Under the pieces are notes generated by a model, which searched no databases, was not told the DNA's origin, and saw nothing but the letters and a program-made list of their open reading frames with translations. Below, one piece after another: positions 26,718-38,271 of a stretch of 64,000 nucleotides of DNA. The translations under genes and the position numbers were made by a program. How positions within the stretch are numbered: position 1 is the stretch's first letter; each line of letters begins with the position of its first letter. Source of the DNA: Symbiodinium natans (taxonomy: Eukaryota; Sar; Dinophyceae; Suessiales; Symbiodiniaceae); the NCBI GenBank assembly GCA_905221605.1, contig CAJNDS010001224.1, positions 1,641,302 to 1,705,301 on the forward strand. Reading direction: 5' to 3'.

Positions 26718-27848
26718 GCCTCTGAATGCATGTGTCCCCTTTGCTTTTTTCTTCCGCAGGCTCGCGCCTCTGTCTCTCCGATGCCGACGGGGATCCAGAA
26801 TTTCCTGAATCCCGGTGTTGAGAGGCACCTTGGCAACCTTGTATAGCATTCTCCAATTCCTGGCCTGCGGGTGAATGGCAGTTTTGTGCTTGCCTGGTGG
26901 GGCAGAGCTTGAACCCCCCCAAGGCCTCCATCCCTAACTTACCTGCGTCGGGATTGGCCAGGCACATGTGCTCAGGCTTCCTTCGCACAGCGACTGTGTG
27001 GAAGAAGCCTTGGCAGCCTTGGGCTTCCGCTCGATCTGCCCTTACAGGTGGCTCACGCGAGCTCCCGACGTTCGGATCCGATTTTGTTGGTAGGTCGGAT
27101 CGACCAGCAGTGTTGGTCTTGGCCTTCATCCCGCCGTTGCAAAAGTTCCGAAACCCTACGCCCTAAACCCTTCAATGTTGGAAGAGCTCATCCGGCACAC
27201 GCCCAAAACCTTTCGGTCCATTGCCTACTTTGCAGCACGGCCCTCAGAGTTTCGGTATGACAAACAGCTTGTACCACACAATATTTACATGTACATATAT
27301 AAATACACATTATTCTTTTTTAGTTTTATTTTTACTATTCTCATTTTGAATGTGTGTGTGTGTGTACATATTGCGACCCTGCACGTAAGCCCTAAGCCCC
27401 CCACCAACACTGCCACCTTGCATGAACCTCACACAAGCCCGGAATCTAGGATTTTCTGTTTAGGGGAAACCTCAGAATTGAGGTCAACCCCCCCATGCAT
27501 GACATTTGGCCGATTTGATCTGGGTGTAGGGGCCCAGTGTAGGGGTGATGGTGGGATCTGGAGTTTTGCAGCGAGGTTTGGCTGGCAGAGCCTTTTCTCT
27601 CATATGTGCGTCTTGTTTGGATGCATGCCAGTGGGGTTAAGGGTTAGTGTACGGGTGTAGGGTTGCGATCGTGCAAGACGGTGGCACCTAGCACAGCCAC
27701 ACGGCGCTTGCGTATATGGCGGTGAACAGGCCACTGCTGTTTTCGCGGATGTTCCCTTGTGCATGGGCCCAAGCCTCCGCTCCCTCCAATTCCGCCTCGA
27801 CCACCTGTGTCGTAGCTTTCTCATCAGCTTCTCAAATCAACCTACGCC
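26718..27848 (+). promoter_or_regulatory. Spacer between gene copies 1 and 2
   Basis: 1.1 kb. Just after the stop is a pyrimidine tract ending in CAG (about 26737-26760), conserved after all three copies: a possible 3'-UTR intron acceptor. A second AG at 27828, 21 nt before the next ATG and conserved in copy 3, is a candidate spliced-leader acceptor. The rest is low-complexity with a TG run. Confidence 0.45.
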
Positions 27849-28484
27849 ATGGCTATGCGAACGTTCGCCTTTGCGTTGAGCTTCTTCCAGCTGGTACAGG
27901 CTGACATGTACCTGAACAGCCCGCGCGGCTCCAACAACAAGCTGCGTGAGCAGAGCAACAACGTGCAAAATGCCAACCGCCTGTTTGACTCCCAAAACAA
28001 TGCGGCATCCGGCTACCAAATTGGCGACGACTGCAAGCCGGCGTGTAAGGACGAGAACAACAACTACGACCCAACTAAGGAGGGTGCCACGAAAGGGACC
28101 ATGAAGTTCTACCAGGGCTCAGAACTCTACATCGACTGGTACATGCAGCATGGCTGTGGCGTGGGTCATCCGAACCTGCGTTGCCAGATCATCCTGCAGT
28201 ACATGAGTGAAGTGGACAATCCCACGCTTCGGGATGGGACAGATCAGGACTCTGCCGGCGGCGATGATGAGGACCCTACCGACGAAGAGACGGCCGAGGT
28301 GGCAAGGGGCTATCACGAGCCCTTGGACTTCTACCAGGCCTGCTACGAGCGAGAGCGCAACAAGGGGCTCTTCACCGCTGACCAGCAGATCGAGGAGAAC
28401 GGCGGGGCCACGTCCACGAGGCAGAACCCCAATGGCAATGGCCGCCGACGCGGCAACCAACGCCACGGCCTAGAGTGCCCGGAG
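27849..28484 (+). CDS. Exon 1, signal peptide and DD3-3-like domain, copy 2
   Basis: Starts [18 protein letters not shown], a clear signal peptide followed by [44 protein letters not shown] and [11 protein letters not shown] are hallmarks I recognise from the Dictyostelium DD3-3 family of secreted proteins of unknown function. It ends at ECPE with a GA donor (28485); the frame beyond runs into a stop. Confidence 0.85.
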
Positions 28485-29573
28485 GACCTCAAGAGCTTTC
28501 GCAGTGTTATTCCCACAGAGTAGCACTGAGAAGTTTAGTTCATGCCAAGATGGTTCATTTAGTACAATTGTGTGAAAGCCAGTGTGCAAGCTTCACCCTG
28601 CCCGTATGCATCGTTTTGCAGGAGAGGGACTACTACCCCTATTGGCACCCATCGCCCTGGCACGACATTGCCATTTTCACGGACGAGCCCCAGGAACGTT
28701 GCGAGTACTACCGTGCAGAATCGCAGAACGTCAAAGAGAAGGGTCGCTGCTCCATCAACCTGTACAACAGCCCTGATGCATGCATCGGGAACGAGGGAGA
28801 GTGCCGACCTTAAGAGGGCTGCAAAGAGACAGGCGCACACGAGTGATCACGAGTGCCAAGGTACACCGTGTACCCCCGTAGACTATACACTTGCATGCCC
28901 TATATCATCCTATATCCGAGGTGGATTGTGGAGCCGGCTTTCGACGAGCCCCCGCCTGAGTGCGTCGGAGGCATCGCCAGCCGTGACAACCACAACGGGA
29001 ACGTGAGGAATGGACATCCCCAGTACTACCTCTGGAAGATCCCCGAGCACATCAAAGGCCGTGTGGTGTTGCGCATCCGCTACAACATCACCACCGGCGA
29101 CTTCTCCCTGGGCTCCCTGGCAAACCCCACGGAGGAGGGCACCGCGCTCTCCGGGATCAAGGCAGACCCCTTCTTCATGGACCGCAGCTTCAACGATCCC
29201 AACCCCAACGATCGGAGGTGCCAAACGAAAGCCTCACCCCTAAAACCTCAAAGCCCTAACCCTAAACCCGAAATTTGAAGCATGTGGCCTATTTTAACAG
29301 AGACGATGTCCTTCCAAACCTGCATGGCTAGGCGCCGGACCTTCTCGGGTCGACCTGGCGTCCCCGTGCCCCTGGCACAGGACTTCTACATTCAGGTTCA
29401 TGGGTAGTTATAAGTGTGGTCATGACCACCCTGAACAGGGTTATAGGTCTGGACCGGTACTGGTAGAATGGACGGGTGTGGGCTTGTCGACTGCTAGTCC
29501 GAGTTGTGACCTCCTGTTTGCGAGTATTTCTTAAGTTCCCCCACCCTCTCCCTCTCTCTCTCTCTTTTCTCCG

Positions 29574-29604
<31 letters not shown>

Positions 29605-29665
29605 CTCGCTTTCTTCTCCCTCTCTCTCTCCCTCTTCTCCGTCTCTCTCTCTCTCTCTCTTCTCC

Positions 29666-29729
<64 letters not shown>

Positions 29730-31696
29730 GCTCTCTCCCTCTCGCTCGCTCTACCCTGAGCTGTAAGAGGACCCCGTAGCAGACTGGATCGGCTTGGGCG
29801 AGGGAGCCACCGACACCAGCCGGCTCATTCAGCTGCAGGTGAACACTAACCAGTGGCGCGGCTGGTATAGGCTTCCAGAACCCATACAGTACCCATTAAG
29901 TTACGGTATGTTAGCCCTGCAACCCTTGCTGGGCACTGGCGAGTTTTGGGATTCGTTTTGGTTTTGAAGGTTCTGCGTTTAGAAAGACTCGCAAAATGTA
30001 GGATGTTCGAATAGATCACATTCCAACAGATCGGTATTTCTTTGCGTGCCTGTACATGTATACGTACATGCACATGCCAACGCAGACCCGGATGTCGTGG
30101 ACGTGGAGGTCTCTGTCGACGTGCGCATTCTCATGTATGAAGTGTATGTATATATATATACACACACACGACGGTGTAAACATATGTAAGCATGCATTTT
30201 CGTGTGTGTGTGTGTGCTTGACACCACGGCCCCTCCCCAGAGGGTCTCCCTACCGAACGTGGGGTTTAGATGTGGAACTAAAAAGGGAGCAACGTAGGAA
30301 TCATCCAAAAAGCGGAAACCGAAGAAGGAGTTTAAGCGTTCAGGTTGAAAGTAGGGTTCACAGCCCGGTGTCTTGCAATGTTCGGGGAACGGGCAAGACC
30401 CTTCCGGGCGGACAGACAGACAGCTGTTCAGACAAGGGTAATTGTCGGCAAAAAGTAGACATTAGTAGACATACAGCAACCCTAAACCCCCTAAAGTAAC
30501 AAAGCCCCCGAGCCCCTAATCCTAAACCCTAAACAGCCTGAACCGGTTTAGGGCATGGACGCAACGAGTGTAGTGCTAAGGGGTTTAGAGTTCCGGGCTC
30601 AGGGGTTTAGGGCCCAGGGCCTGGAGAGGAAGCGAAGGGTGTTTATGGTCCTCTTTTTTTTTCTCTTAGGAAATCTTGAAAAAAGAGCCCCGAAACCCAA
30701 GGGTATAACTTTAGAGGTCCAAGGTAGAATCCCAAGATCAATGCCGACTGAGAGAAGGAACTGACTTTGGAAGATATGTAAATAGATCCATGGAGATGGC
30801 TACCCGGCTACCCTCAACTGTTGCCTCAACCCTTATGACCCTAAAGCCCGAAAATCCTAAGCCCTTCTTACACTTAAACCCTAAAACCCTAAACCCTCAT
30901 CATAAAATGCCCGCGGATTCGATTTCCAGAGTTTGCACGACTCCTTAAGGTACGGGCGCACCTTCGAGGACCGCACCCACACCTTCTTGGCCACCCCGCT
31001 ACATTGGACTCGAAACCGTAAGTTGCTGTAGTTAAAAGCAGGATTATAAGTGAGAAGAAGGGGAACTATACTTCTGACCCTAGAAACCAGGTACTTCTGA
31101 CCCTACTTGTAGCTACCCACGAACCTCCAAGTAGCTGCCGCCTGTGTGAAGAGGCTTTGCAACAACACTTTTGAGCCAGGTCATGCAACGCCCTGCCGAT
31201 GTTCCGGCCGATCGGCGGATTGTGAACTACAACGTGCGCGGGCGACGGGGCAACATCGTTCAAGTGTACCCTTCCGTGGAGTACGACTTCGTGCCGCAGG
31301 ATCTCGCAAAGACTAAAATTTAATCTAAGTGAAAGTAAATGGACGTGTGTTTTTTTGTCCTGATGTGAAAAAAACATGCTTCCCTGCACTGAGATACGCG
31401 CCTCCAACCTCCAAGCCCTAAAACCAATGCCAGATACTTTGGGGCCACAGGACTTGGTGGTGGAGCAGGGTACGCTGCTGCTTGGCTGTGTCCTTGAGTA
31501 TGCGCACCACACTTCCGACGTCTTGGTTTGGGCTTGTAGGCTCTGACCGGATGTTCACACCGATTTTCCCCCCAAGCTCCTACCGGTAAATCCTGAAGCC
31601 TATCTTTCTGTGTGTATATATACATGCAGGTACGGTGAGATCACTAGCGAAATCAACGAAGAACAGACAATAACAACGAAAAACAAAAAAACACAC

Positions 31697-31732
<36 letters not shown>

Positions 31733-34700
31733 CTTTATGCTTGCACATATACATATATTTATGCCTAGAGTACCCTCCCTCCCCTCAATCCCCAATGGAC
31801 CTGCGAGCCCCAACAAAATAACCCTTAACCCTAAACCCTTAACCTTAAACCCTTAACCCTAATCCCTAAACCCTAAACCCTTAAGCCTAACCTTATAAAG
31901 CCTGATGATGTGCTGGTTCACAGTGCGGTCGCGCTCACTTGCGCAGACTCAGAGACAGCGACGTGTAAACCTTATAAACCCTACACCCTACACCCTACAC
32001 CCTAAACCCTAAACCCTAAACCCTAAGCCCTTAGCCCTAAACCCTAAACCCTAAACCCTAAACCCCAAGTCCAACGACCGAGGCTCCACTTCCAGTGGAC
32101 CGGCTCGGACGCCAACAACAACGGCAACGCGGGCAATGGCCGGGCCGGCACTGACCGCTCGAACCTGGTACAGGCGCCTGCAAAGGGCTCACAGGGCTCG
32201 AGGTGCATAGTGGTTTAAGGGTTTATGGGGTTTAGGGTTTAGGGTGTAGGGTGTAGGGTTTGGCGTTTAGGGTTTAGGGTTTATTGACCAGCTCTGGTAT
32301 CAGGGCCTCCCTGCCCCGAACAATCTTCTGGAACAAAAACAGATGCTGAAGAATCAGATTTGCCGGCCTGGGCTTCGCTGAGGGGGGGCCTGTGGCCCTG
32401 AAGCTTCAGGCCTGATAAAGCTGAAGGGCGCCAGACTCTGCTTCAGACCTTCTGGTTGCTTAGGACACCCCCTCCCCAACAACAAAGAAAACCAAATCTT
32501 CCTTTTGAGTATAGGGATGATGACCTTTCATGTTGAGGCCCACGGGAGCATCTGGCTTTCTGAGGTCAGGGACTCGACTTCGGATGAAACCCTCAACCCT
32601 ATAAATACGAAACCCTAAACTCTAAAAAAAACTCTATAGAAACCCGATAAAAAGGCCCAATTTAAAAGCAAAAGAGCTACAAACCCTGAGTAGAGGCTGT
32701 AGGGGATCCTACGTTGCGGGTTTAGGGTTTAGGGCCCCTAAACCCTAAACCCTAAACCCTAAACCCTAAACCCTAAACCCTAAACCCTAAACCCTAAACC
32801 CTAAACCCTAAACCCTAAACCCTAGCTACGCAGCCCTTCAGGTCCAGTCCAGGTCAGAGACCGTCCCTCTTCCGATCGAACGGCACACCCTCTTGCCCCA
32901 TGTCTGGCAGACAGTTCCTAGAACTCGGAGTAGGCCCTTAATCCCTTTCCGTGGGGTTTATGTTCCCTTAAAAGCCCCTTTAAAACCAAAAAGGGCACCC
33001 CGTTTATTCTAGCTTACTCATGGGTCGAGGTTCTACGAATCCCCTCCCCCTGATTTGAGGCCCCCCTACCCCCCATACACAACAATCTCACTCAGAAGTA
33101 TTTAGTATTGGGGGGAAGGGGGCGGCGGAGTAGGGATAAAAGGTTTAGGTTGAGCAGGATTGAGCGCTTAGAGGCTCACTTCTTGAGCAGAGCTCCACAG
33201 GCGAGAGAAGTAGAGAAGCCTGCTGGAAGAAGAGTTAAAACTAAACACCAAGCCCTACACCCTGCCAACCCTATAGATTATTCGATTATTTCACATGAGC
33301 TTCTGAATCCTACAACTTCGCAGAATTCCCCTAGAAATTTGCTGCCCTTACCCCCCAAAAGAAACAGAAAAAGCGCATGCGAGTGTGTACTGCAATGCGT
33401 CCATACTTGGAGGCTCATGGTACTTACTAATCACTTATAACTGGGCTTATAACCCGACTTCTGATTGGGAGAACCCCTATAAGGCCCTTTAGGGGTATTA
33501 TAAGTAGGGTCATAAGTACAGGTATAAGTGGTTAGTAAGTACCATGAACCTCCACGTACACAACGAGGAATGAAGGGTTCACGGTCTAAAAAGACCGTAG
33601 CCCTCTCCCTCCCCCCAACAAAATATGTACAGCAATTCCAATATGCGTGCAAAGTTCACGCATAACAAACTGCCGACTAGGTTTGACTCCAGCGCAAACC
33701 CCAACGATGCAGAGGGGCGGAAGCTTGTGGACAAGTTCGCCTTCTTAGACCAGGAGTTGTTGTGGTTAGTTTAGGGTTTAGGGTTCAGGGTTCAGGGTTT
33801 AGGGTTTAGGGTTTAGGGTTTAGGGTTTAGGGTTTAGGGTTCAGTTTCAAGCAGGGTCATAAGCACCCTAGCTACTCAATGCTTTTTTCCCTACCCAAAC
33901 TACGCGCATTGGACCCCTGGATGGCTTGAAGTGGTTGCTTCTAAGGTGCGAAGGGCTTTCAAGAAGGCTTAGGGTCTAGGGTTTAGGGAGGGGCAGCCAA
34001 ACCGGGCGGGAGCATTGCCAAGCTAGTTGCAAAAGGCTAAGGGTCGGGTTTAGGTGGTTTGGGGTTTAGGTTTGCATCATGCAGTACTAGAACCTTCGGG
34101 CTTCGCTATACCTGACGGCTTGCCAGTTGACCATGACTCCAGGACTCACTGGTGACGTGCGACCCTGACACGAACGACCAAAACTCCGAGACGAACTGCA
34201 AGCAACTCAACGGTGCCTCTGCCTACTTCGATGGTGGACTGGTGGAGATGAAGAGTGTTGGTGTGCACCATGTGGCCAGCACCAGGAACAACGATTTCAC
34301 CAATCGGTCCCACAAGGCATCCATTACGGTCACAGGCCTCCAGTTGGAGCTGTACGAGAACATCGCCTTGGGGGTGGGTGCATTTTGCGGTCTCATCCTG
34401 GTGATCTACGTGTTTGCAAGCGTCTATGCTTGCAGGCATCCCGGGAGCTGGTTATTCTCCCGCAGGTATCGCCCGCGACTGCTCAACCTCCTGCTGACCA
34501 CACGTGGGATGGACAGCCTTGTGGAGGAGCGGCGCCAAATTGTGGCACAGAAGCGCCGGGAGTGGGCCAAGAAGGCCAACGCCCATGCAGCAGATGAGGA
34601 GGGAGCCACCGATTCAGCAGAGGTCGCACTGCCAGAGGAGACGCTCACATGGTTCCAAGGAATTAACCGCTGCTTCCGTCGCTGTGGCGTTGGCGAACAG

Positions 34701-36542
34701 CGTTTGACTACCCTCATGTACGGCGTGCTGAACATCTTGGTGTTCCTCATCGGCTTCTTGTCCAACTTGCGTGGTGGGTTCCATGAGTCGTGGGCTTATC
34801 CCGTCGCCAAGGGTGGTGGCTACAGCATGGACTTGAACTTTGCCATGCTTATCCTGCCCACGCTGAAGAGCTTGCAGACTACCATGCGCCGGGTGAGCTC
34901 TTCGCGTGAGTGGATTCCCATTGATGACCCCATTGCCTTCCACATCGTGATTGCAAGCTTCACGATGCTGGGGGCACTGATCCACATAGGTGGCCACGTC
35001 ATGCACATCTACCTCATCAAGACGGCACCCACGATCCAGCTTGACCCACTAGAGTTGTGGAAGCTCAGCGCAGAGGAGAAGGCAAGCGGCATGACCTTGC
35101 TGCAACAGATCTTGAACTTCCAAAATCGCTGTGCGGCCTTGACGGGCATCATACTGAGCTTCCTCATGCTGGCCATCCTCCTAACTGCCGTACCTTGCGC
35201 TAGGCGGGGGACAAATTGCGTCACTCGCAGGCTCGGTGGTTTCAATCTCTTCTGGCGCGTGCACATGACATGGAAGTTCATCTATGTGTTGCTTCTCTTG
35301 CATGCACCGGCCCGGCTTTGGATCTGGTTCTTCTTCCCCGCTATCTTTGTGATCGTTGACCGGCTTCTGCTTTCCAACCACCAAAGCTTGTACTTGGCGC
35401 TGAAGAGCGTGAAGCTGCTCCCACGCGACGTCATCGGCCTGACCTTCGAGGTTCCACAGGGCTTTGCGTACCAAGCTGGCCAGTACATCCTCCTAGGCTG
35501 GAAAGGAGAATGGCACCCGTTCACCCTCACATCGGCCCCGGAGGAGAACTGCATCTCCGTGCACATCCGCTCGCCCAACAACCTGGACTGGTGCTCTGCC
35601 CTGCGGCGGCGCCTCACCGAGGAGGCCCCAGCCCAGGCAGTGGGTGCTGAGCCCGCACGGCCAAAGGCACCCATGGTGATCGAGTACTGCAAGCGTGTGC
35701 TTCCCAATAGCCAAGTGGTGTACAACATGCCCAAGGTCTGCAGTTCCAACGGCGCAGTTAAGGATGCGGGAGAGGCTGAGCCTCCAACCAAGTTGGAAGG
35801 CCCGCGTCTGTTGGGCCGGAGCCCTTCAGGAAAGGTGGCCGACAGGCCGGCACGGTCCGGCGAGACGTTGATCAGCAGCGCAGCCCCAGGGATGCTGCCG
35901 GAGGAGTCCGTGGTGCTGCAGGTCACTGGGCCGTTTGGTGCCCCTGCACAAAAGGTCTGGGGCTTCGACGTGCTGATGGTCGTGGGGGCCGGCATTGGTG
36001 TCACGCCCTTCGCCTCAATCCTGCGCTCCGTCCAGCTTCGTGCCAAGCAGCGCGAGACCATCATGAACGCTGCCACGAAGCCTTCTGCTTGGCGAGCGGC
36101 CATGGCCAGCAATGCCCAGGCCGATGAAACCAGGTCTGGGCTTGAGAAGCTCGTGGAGGACTTGGTGGTGGTCCCTAAGAAGATCTACTTCTACTGGATC
36201 TGCCGCGGCCAAGAAGAGTTCGACTGGTTCTGTGATCTCCTCACGGCCGCTGCCGAGGGTCCGGCCATGGGCATTGTGGAAATCACGCTCTTCCTGACCG
36301 GGGAGGTGGAGTTGTCTCAGGTCAAGAAGCTTCCCTGTGCTGCTGGGCAGTTCTTTGGACGTCCCAACTGGGGACGCATCTTCAAGCAGAACCGCGAAAA
36401 GCATCAAGGAGAGCACGTCGGCGTCTTCCTGTGCGGTTCCCCGGTGATTGGCGAACAGCTGTCCCACCAAAGCATCAAGAACTCGGACTTGGTCGGAACG
36501 CCGGGCGGGACGCGCTTTTCGTTCTTCAAGGAGCACTTCTGA
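27849..36542 (+). CDS. DD3-3/NADPH-oxidase fusion gene, copy 2 (complete)
   Basis: Proposed exons: 27849-28484, 28622-28800, 28921-29219, 29780-29855, 30950-30997, 31176-31299, 31451-31473, 32083-32173, 32848-32906, 33681-33753, 34143-36542. Phases join without a stop to give 1335 aa: signal peptide, DD3-3-like ectodomain (about 560 residues), then the NOX core. Donors in order: GA, GT, GC, GC, GC, GA, GC, GC, GC, GA; acceptors all AG. Small exons encode [26 protein letters not shown] and LHFQWTGSD, all typical of DD3-3. Starts of exons 4 and 9 could shift by a few bases. A plasma-membrane enzyme making superoxide outside the cell is the simplest role; this is inferred from the family. Confidence 0.82.
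28622..29219 (+). CDS. Exons 2 and 3 of copy 2 (DD3-3-like domain)
   Basis: Exon 2 (28622-28800) encodes [17 protein letters not shown] and an ESQNVK segment. Exon 3 (28921-29219) encodes [22 protein letters not shown] and [11 protein letters not shown]. The exon 2 frame continues to a TAA at 28811 if the intron is not removed. The same arrangement holds in copy 3 at 38440-38618 and 38737-39035. Confidence 0.8.
29545..29755. repeat. (TC)n microsatellite in intron 3, copy 2
   Basis: Long CT/CTCTT run directly before exon 4, present at the same place in copy 3 (39560-39740). It forms an extreme polypyrimidine tract ahead of the acceptor. Confidence 0.95.
31451..31473 (+). CDS. 23-nt microexon 7 of copy 2
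   Basis: Encodes DLVVEQGT between the FVPQ and LHFQWTG exons. The same 23 bases recur at 1791-1813 and 41401-41423, each preceded by CCACAG and followed by a GC donor. Without it the flanking exons would be out of phase. Confidence 0.8.
32737..32825. repeat. Interstitial CCCTAAA array in intron 8, copy 2
   Basis: About 12 tandem units immediately upstream of exon 9; TTTAGGG in the opposite orientation lies close by at 32715-32735. Confidence 0.95.
33404..33558. mobile_element. MITE-like element, TACTTGGAGGTTCATGG family
   Basis: 155 bp with about 37-bp terminal inverted repeats (four mismatches by eye) starting TACTTGGAGGCTCATGG. Related copies, whole or half, occur at 1413-1463, 31065-31135, 40945-41071, 43170, 53769-53883, 58267 and 60003-60110. 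Confidence 0.7.
33773..33842. repeat. TTTAGGG array in intron 10, copy 2
   Basis: About ten units, some TTCAGGG, starting some 20 nt after the exon 10 donor. Confidence 0.95.
34143..36542 (+). CDS. Terminal exon, NADPH-oxidase core, copy 2
   Basis: Same 2400-nt exon as copy 1. The proteins differ at only a handful of positions (for example Thr/Ser before VYACR, Ser/Asn in LLxLLL, Thr/Ala in FFPT, Arg/Lys in LERL), while silent differences are more numerous. Haem histidines, FAD and NADPH motifs are unchanged. Confidence 0.9.
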   Translation, partial: DSLVTCDPDTNDQNSETNCKQLNGASAYFDGGLVEMKSVGVHHVASTRNNDFTNRSHKASITVTGLQLELYENIALGVGAFCGLILVIYVFASVYACRHPGSWLFSRRYRPRLLNLLLTTRGMDSLVEERRQIVAQKRREWAKKANAHAADEEGATDSAEVALPEETLTWFQGINRCFRRCGVGEQRLTTLMYGVLNILVFLIGFLSNLRGGFHESWAYPVAKGGGYSMDLNFAMLILPTLKSLQTTMRRVSSSREWIPIDDPIAFHIVIASFTMLGALIHIGGHVMHIYLIKTAPTIQLDPLELWKLSAEEKASGMTLLQQILNFQNRCAALTGIILSFLMLAILLTAVPCARRGTNCVTRRLGGFNLFWRVHMTWKFIYVLLLLHAPARLWIWFFFPAIFVIVDRLLLSNHQSLYLALKSVKLLPRDVIGLTFEVPQGFAYQAGQYILLGWKGEWHPFTLTSAPEENCISVHIRSPNNLDWCSALRRRLTEEAPAQAVGAEPARPKAPMVIEYCKRVLPNSQVVYNMPKVCSSNGAVKDAGEAEPPTKLEGPRLLGRSPSGKVADRPARSGETLISSAAPGMLPEESVVLQVTGPFGAPAQKVWGFDVLMVVGAGIGVTPFASILRSVQLRAKQRETIMNAATKPSAWRAAMASNAQADETRSGLEKLVEDLVVVPKKIYFYWICRGQEEFDWFCDLLTAAAEGPAMGIVEITLFLTGEVELSQVKKLPCAAGQFFGRPNWGRIFKQNREKHQGEHVGVFLCGSPVIGEQLSHQSIKNSDLVGTPGGTRFSFFKEHF

Positions 36543-37156
36543 GCCTCTGCATGCATGTGTCCCCTTTGCTTTTTTCTTCCGCAGGCTCGCGCGCCTCTGT
36601 CTCTGCAATGCCGACGGGGATCCAGAATTTCCTGAATCCTGGTGTTGAGAGGCACCTTGGCGCCCTTGTATAGCATTCTCCAATTCCTGGCCTGCGGTGA
36701 ATGGCAGTTTTGTGCTCGCCTGGTGGGGCAGAGCTTGAACCCCCCCAGGCTTCCATCCCTAACTTACCTGCGTCGGGATTGAGCCCTTTAGGCACATGTG
36801 CTCAGGCTTCCTTCGCACAGCTGTGTGGAAGAAGGCTTGGGCTTCCGCTCGATCTGCCCTTACAGGTGGCTCACGCGAGCTCCCGACGTTCGGATCCGAT
36901 TTTGTTGGTAGGTCGGATCGACCAGCAGTGTTGGTCTTGGCCTTCATCCCGCCGTTGCAAAAATGCTTCTTGAAGTACGATTGCACAGTGGCAGCCCTCA
37001 ATGTTGGAATGGCTCGTCCGGCATACGCCCAAAACCTTTCGGTCCATTGCCTACTTTGCAGCACGGCCAACAGAGTTTCGGCATCAGAAAAAACAAGTAC
37101 TACAGCATGTGTATATGTATACTGTGTATATATATATATGTATATACATACATACA

Positions 37157-37190
<34 letters not shown>

Positions 37191-37635
37191 TATTATTTGT
37201 TTTTGCTTTTATATGTGTGTGTGTGCATATTGCGACCCTGCACGTAAGCCCTAAGCTCCTGACCAAAACTGCCACCTTGCGAGAACCTCACACAAGCCCG
37301 GCATCTAGGATTTTCTTCTTAGGGGAACCCTCAGAATTCAGGTCAACCACTGGCATTTGGCATATTTCATCTGGGTGTAGGGGTGATGGTGGGATCTTGC
37401 TTGGATGCATGCCAGTGGGGTTAGGGTTTAGTATACGGGTTTAGGGTTGCGATCGTGTAAGATGGTGTTTTGCACCTAGCACAGCCGCACGGCGCTTGCG
37501 TATATGGCGCGAACAGGCCACTGCTGGTTTCGCGGATGTTCCCTTGTGCATGGGCCCAAGCCTCCGCTCCCTCCAATTCTGCCTCGACCACCTGCGTCGT
37601 AGCTTTTTCATCAGCTTCTCAAATCAACCTACGCC
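36543..37635 (+). promoter_or_regulatory. Spacer between gene copies 2 and 3
   Basis: Homologous to 26718-27848, with an AT/TACA microsatellite at about 37120-37195. It keeps the pyrimidine tract with CAG after the stop and the AG 21 nt before the next ATG. No ORF of its own. Confidence 0.5.
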
Positions 37636-38271
37636 ATGGCTATGCGAACGTTCGCCTTTGCGCTGAGCTTCTTCCAGCTGGTACAGGCTGACATGTACCT
37701 GAACAGCCCGCGCGGCTCCAACAACAAGCTGCGTGAGCAGAGCAACAACGTGCAGAATGCCAACCGCCTGTTTGACTCCCAAAACAATGCGGCATCCGGC
37801 TACCAAATTGGCGACGACTGCAAGCCGGCGTGTAAGGACGAGAACAACAACTACGACCCAACCAAGGAGGGTGCCACGAAAGGGACCATGAAGTTCTACC
37901 AGGGCTCAGAACTCTACATCGACTGGTACATGCAGCATGGCTGTGGCGTGGGTCATCCGAACCTGCGTTGCCAGATCATCCTGCAGTACATGAGTGAAGT
38001 CGACAATCCCACGCTTCGGGATGGGACAGATCAGGACTCTGCCGGCGGCGATGATGAGGACCCTACCGACGAAGAGACGGCCGAGGTGGCAAGGGGCTAT
38101 CACGAGCCCTTGGACTTCTACCAGGCCTGCTACGAGCGAGAGCGCAACAAGGGGCTCTTCACCGCTGACCAGCAGATCGAGGAGAACGGCGGGGCCACGT
38201 CCACGAGGCAGAACCCCAATGGCAATGGCCGCCGACGCGGCAACCAACGCCACGGCCTAGAGTGCCCTGAG
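37636..38271 (+). CDS. Exon 1, signal peptide and DD3-3-like domain, copy 3
   Basis: Encodes the same 212 residues as exon 1 of copy 2, including the signal peptide. In this copy intron 1 (38272-38439, 168 nt) has no stop and is a multiple of three, so the frame reads through into exon 2. The intron-encoded residues are not conserved with copy 2, which argues it is still an intron. Confidence 0.85.

Noticed and set aside
32290-32380. Possible exon encoding [11 protein letters not shown] after exon 8
   Set aside because: Copy 3 has frame-breaking indels here, unlike all accepted exons.
33199-33240. Possible extra exon ([10 protein letters not shown]) between exons 9 and 10
   Set aside because: Conserved in the three copies, but no donor keeps phase with exon 10, whereas joining exon 9 directly to exon 10 does.
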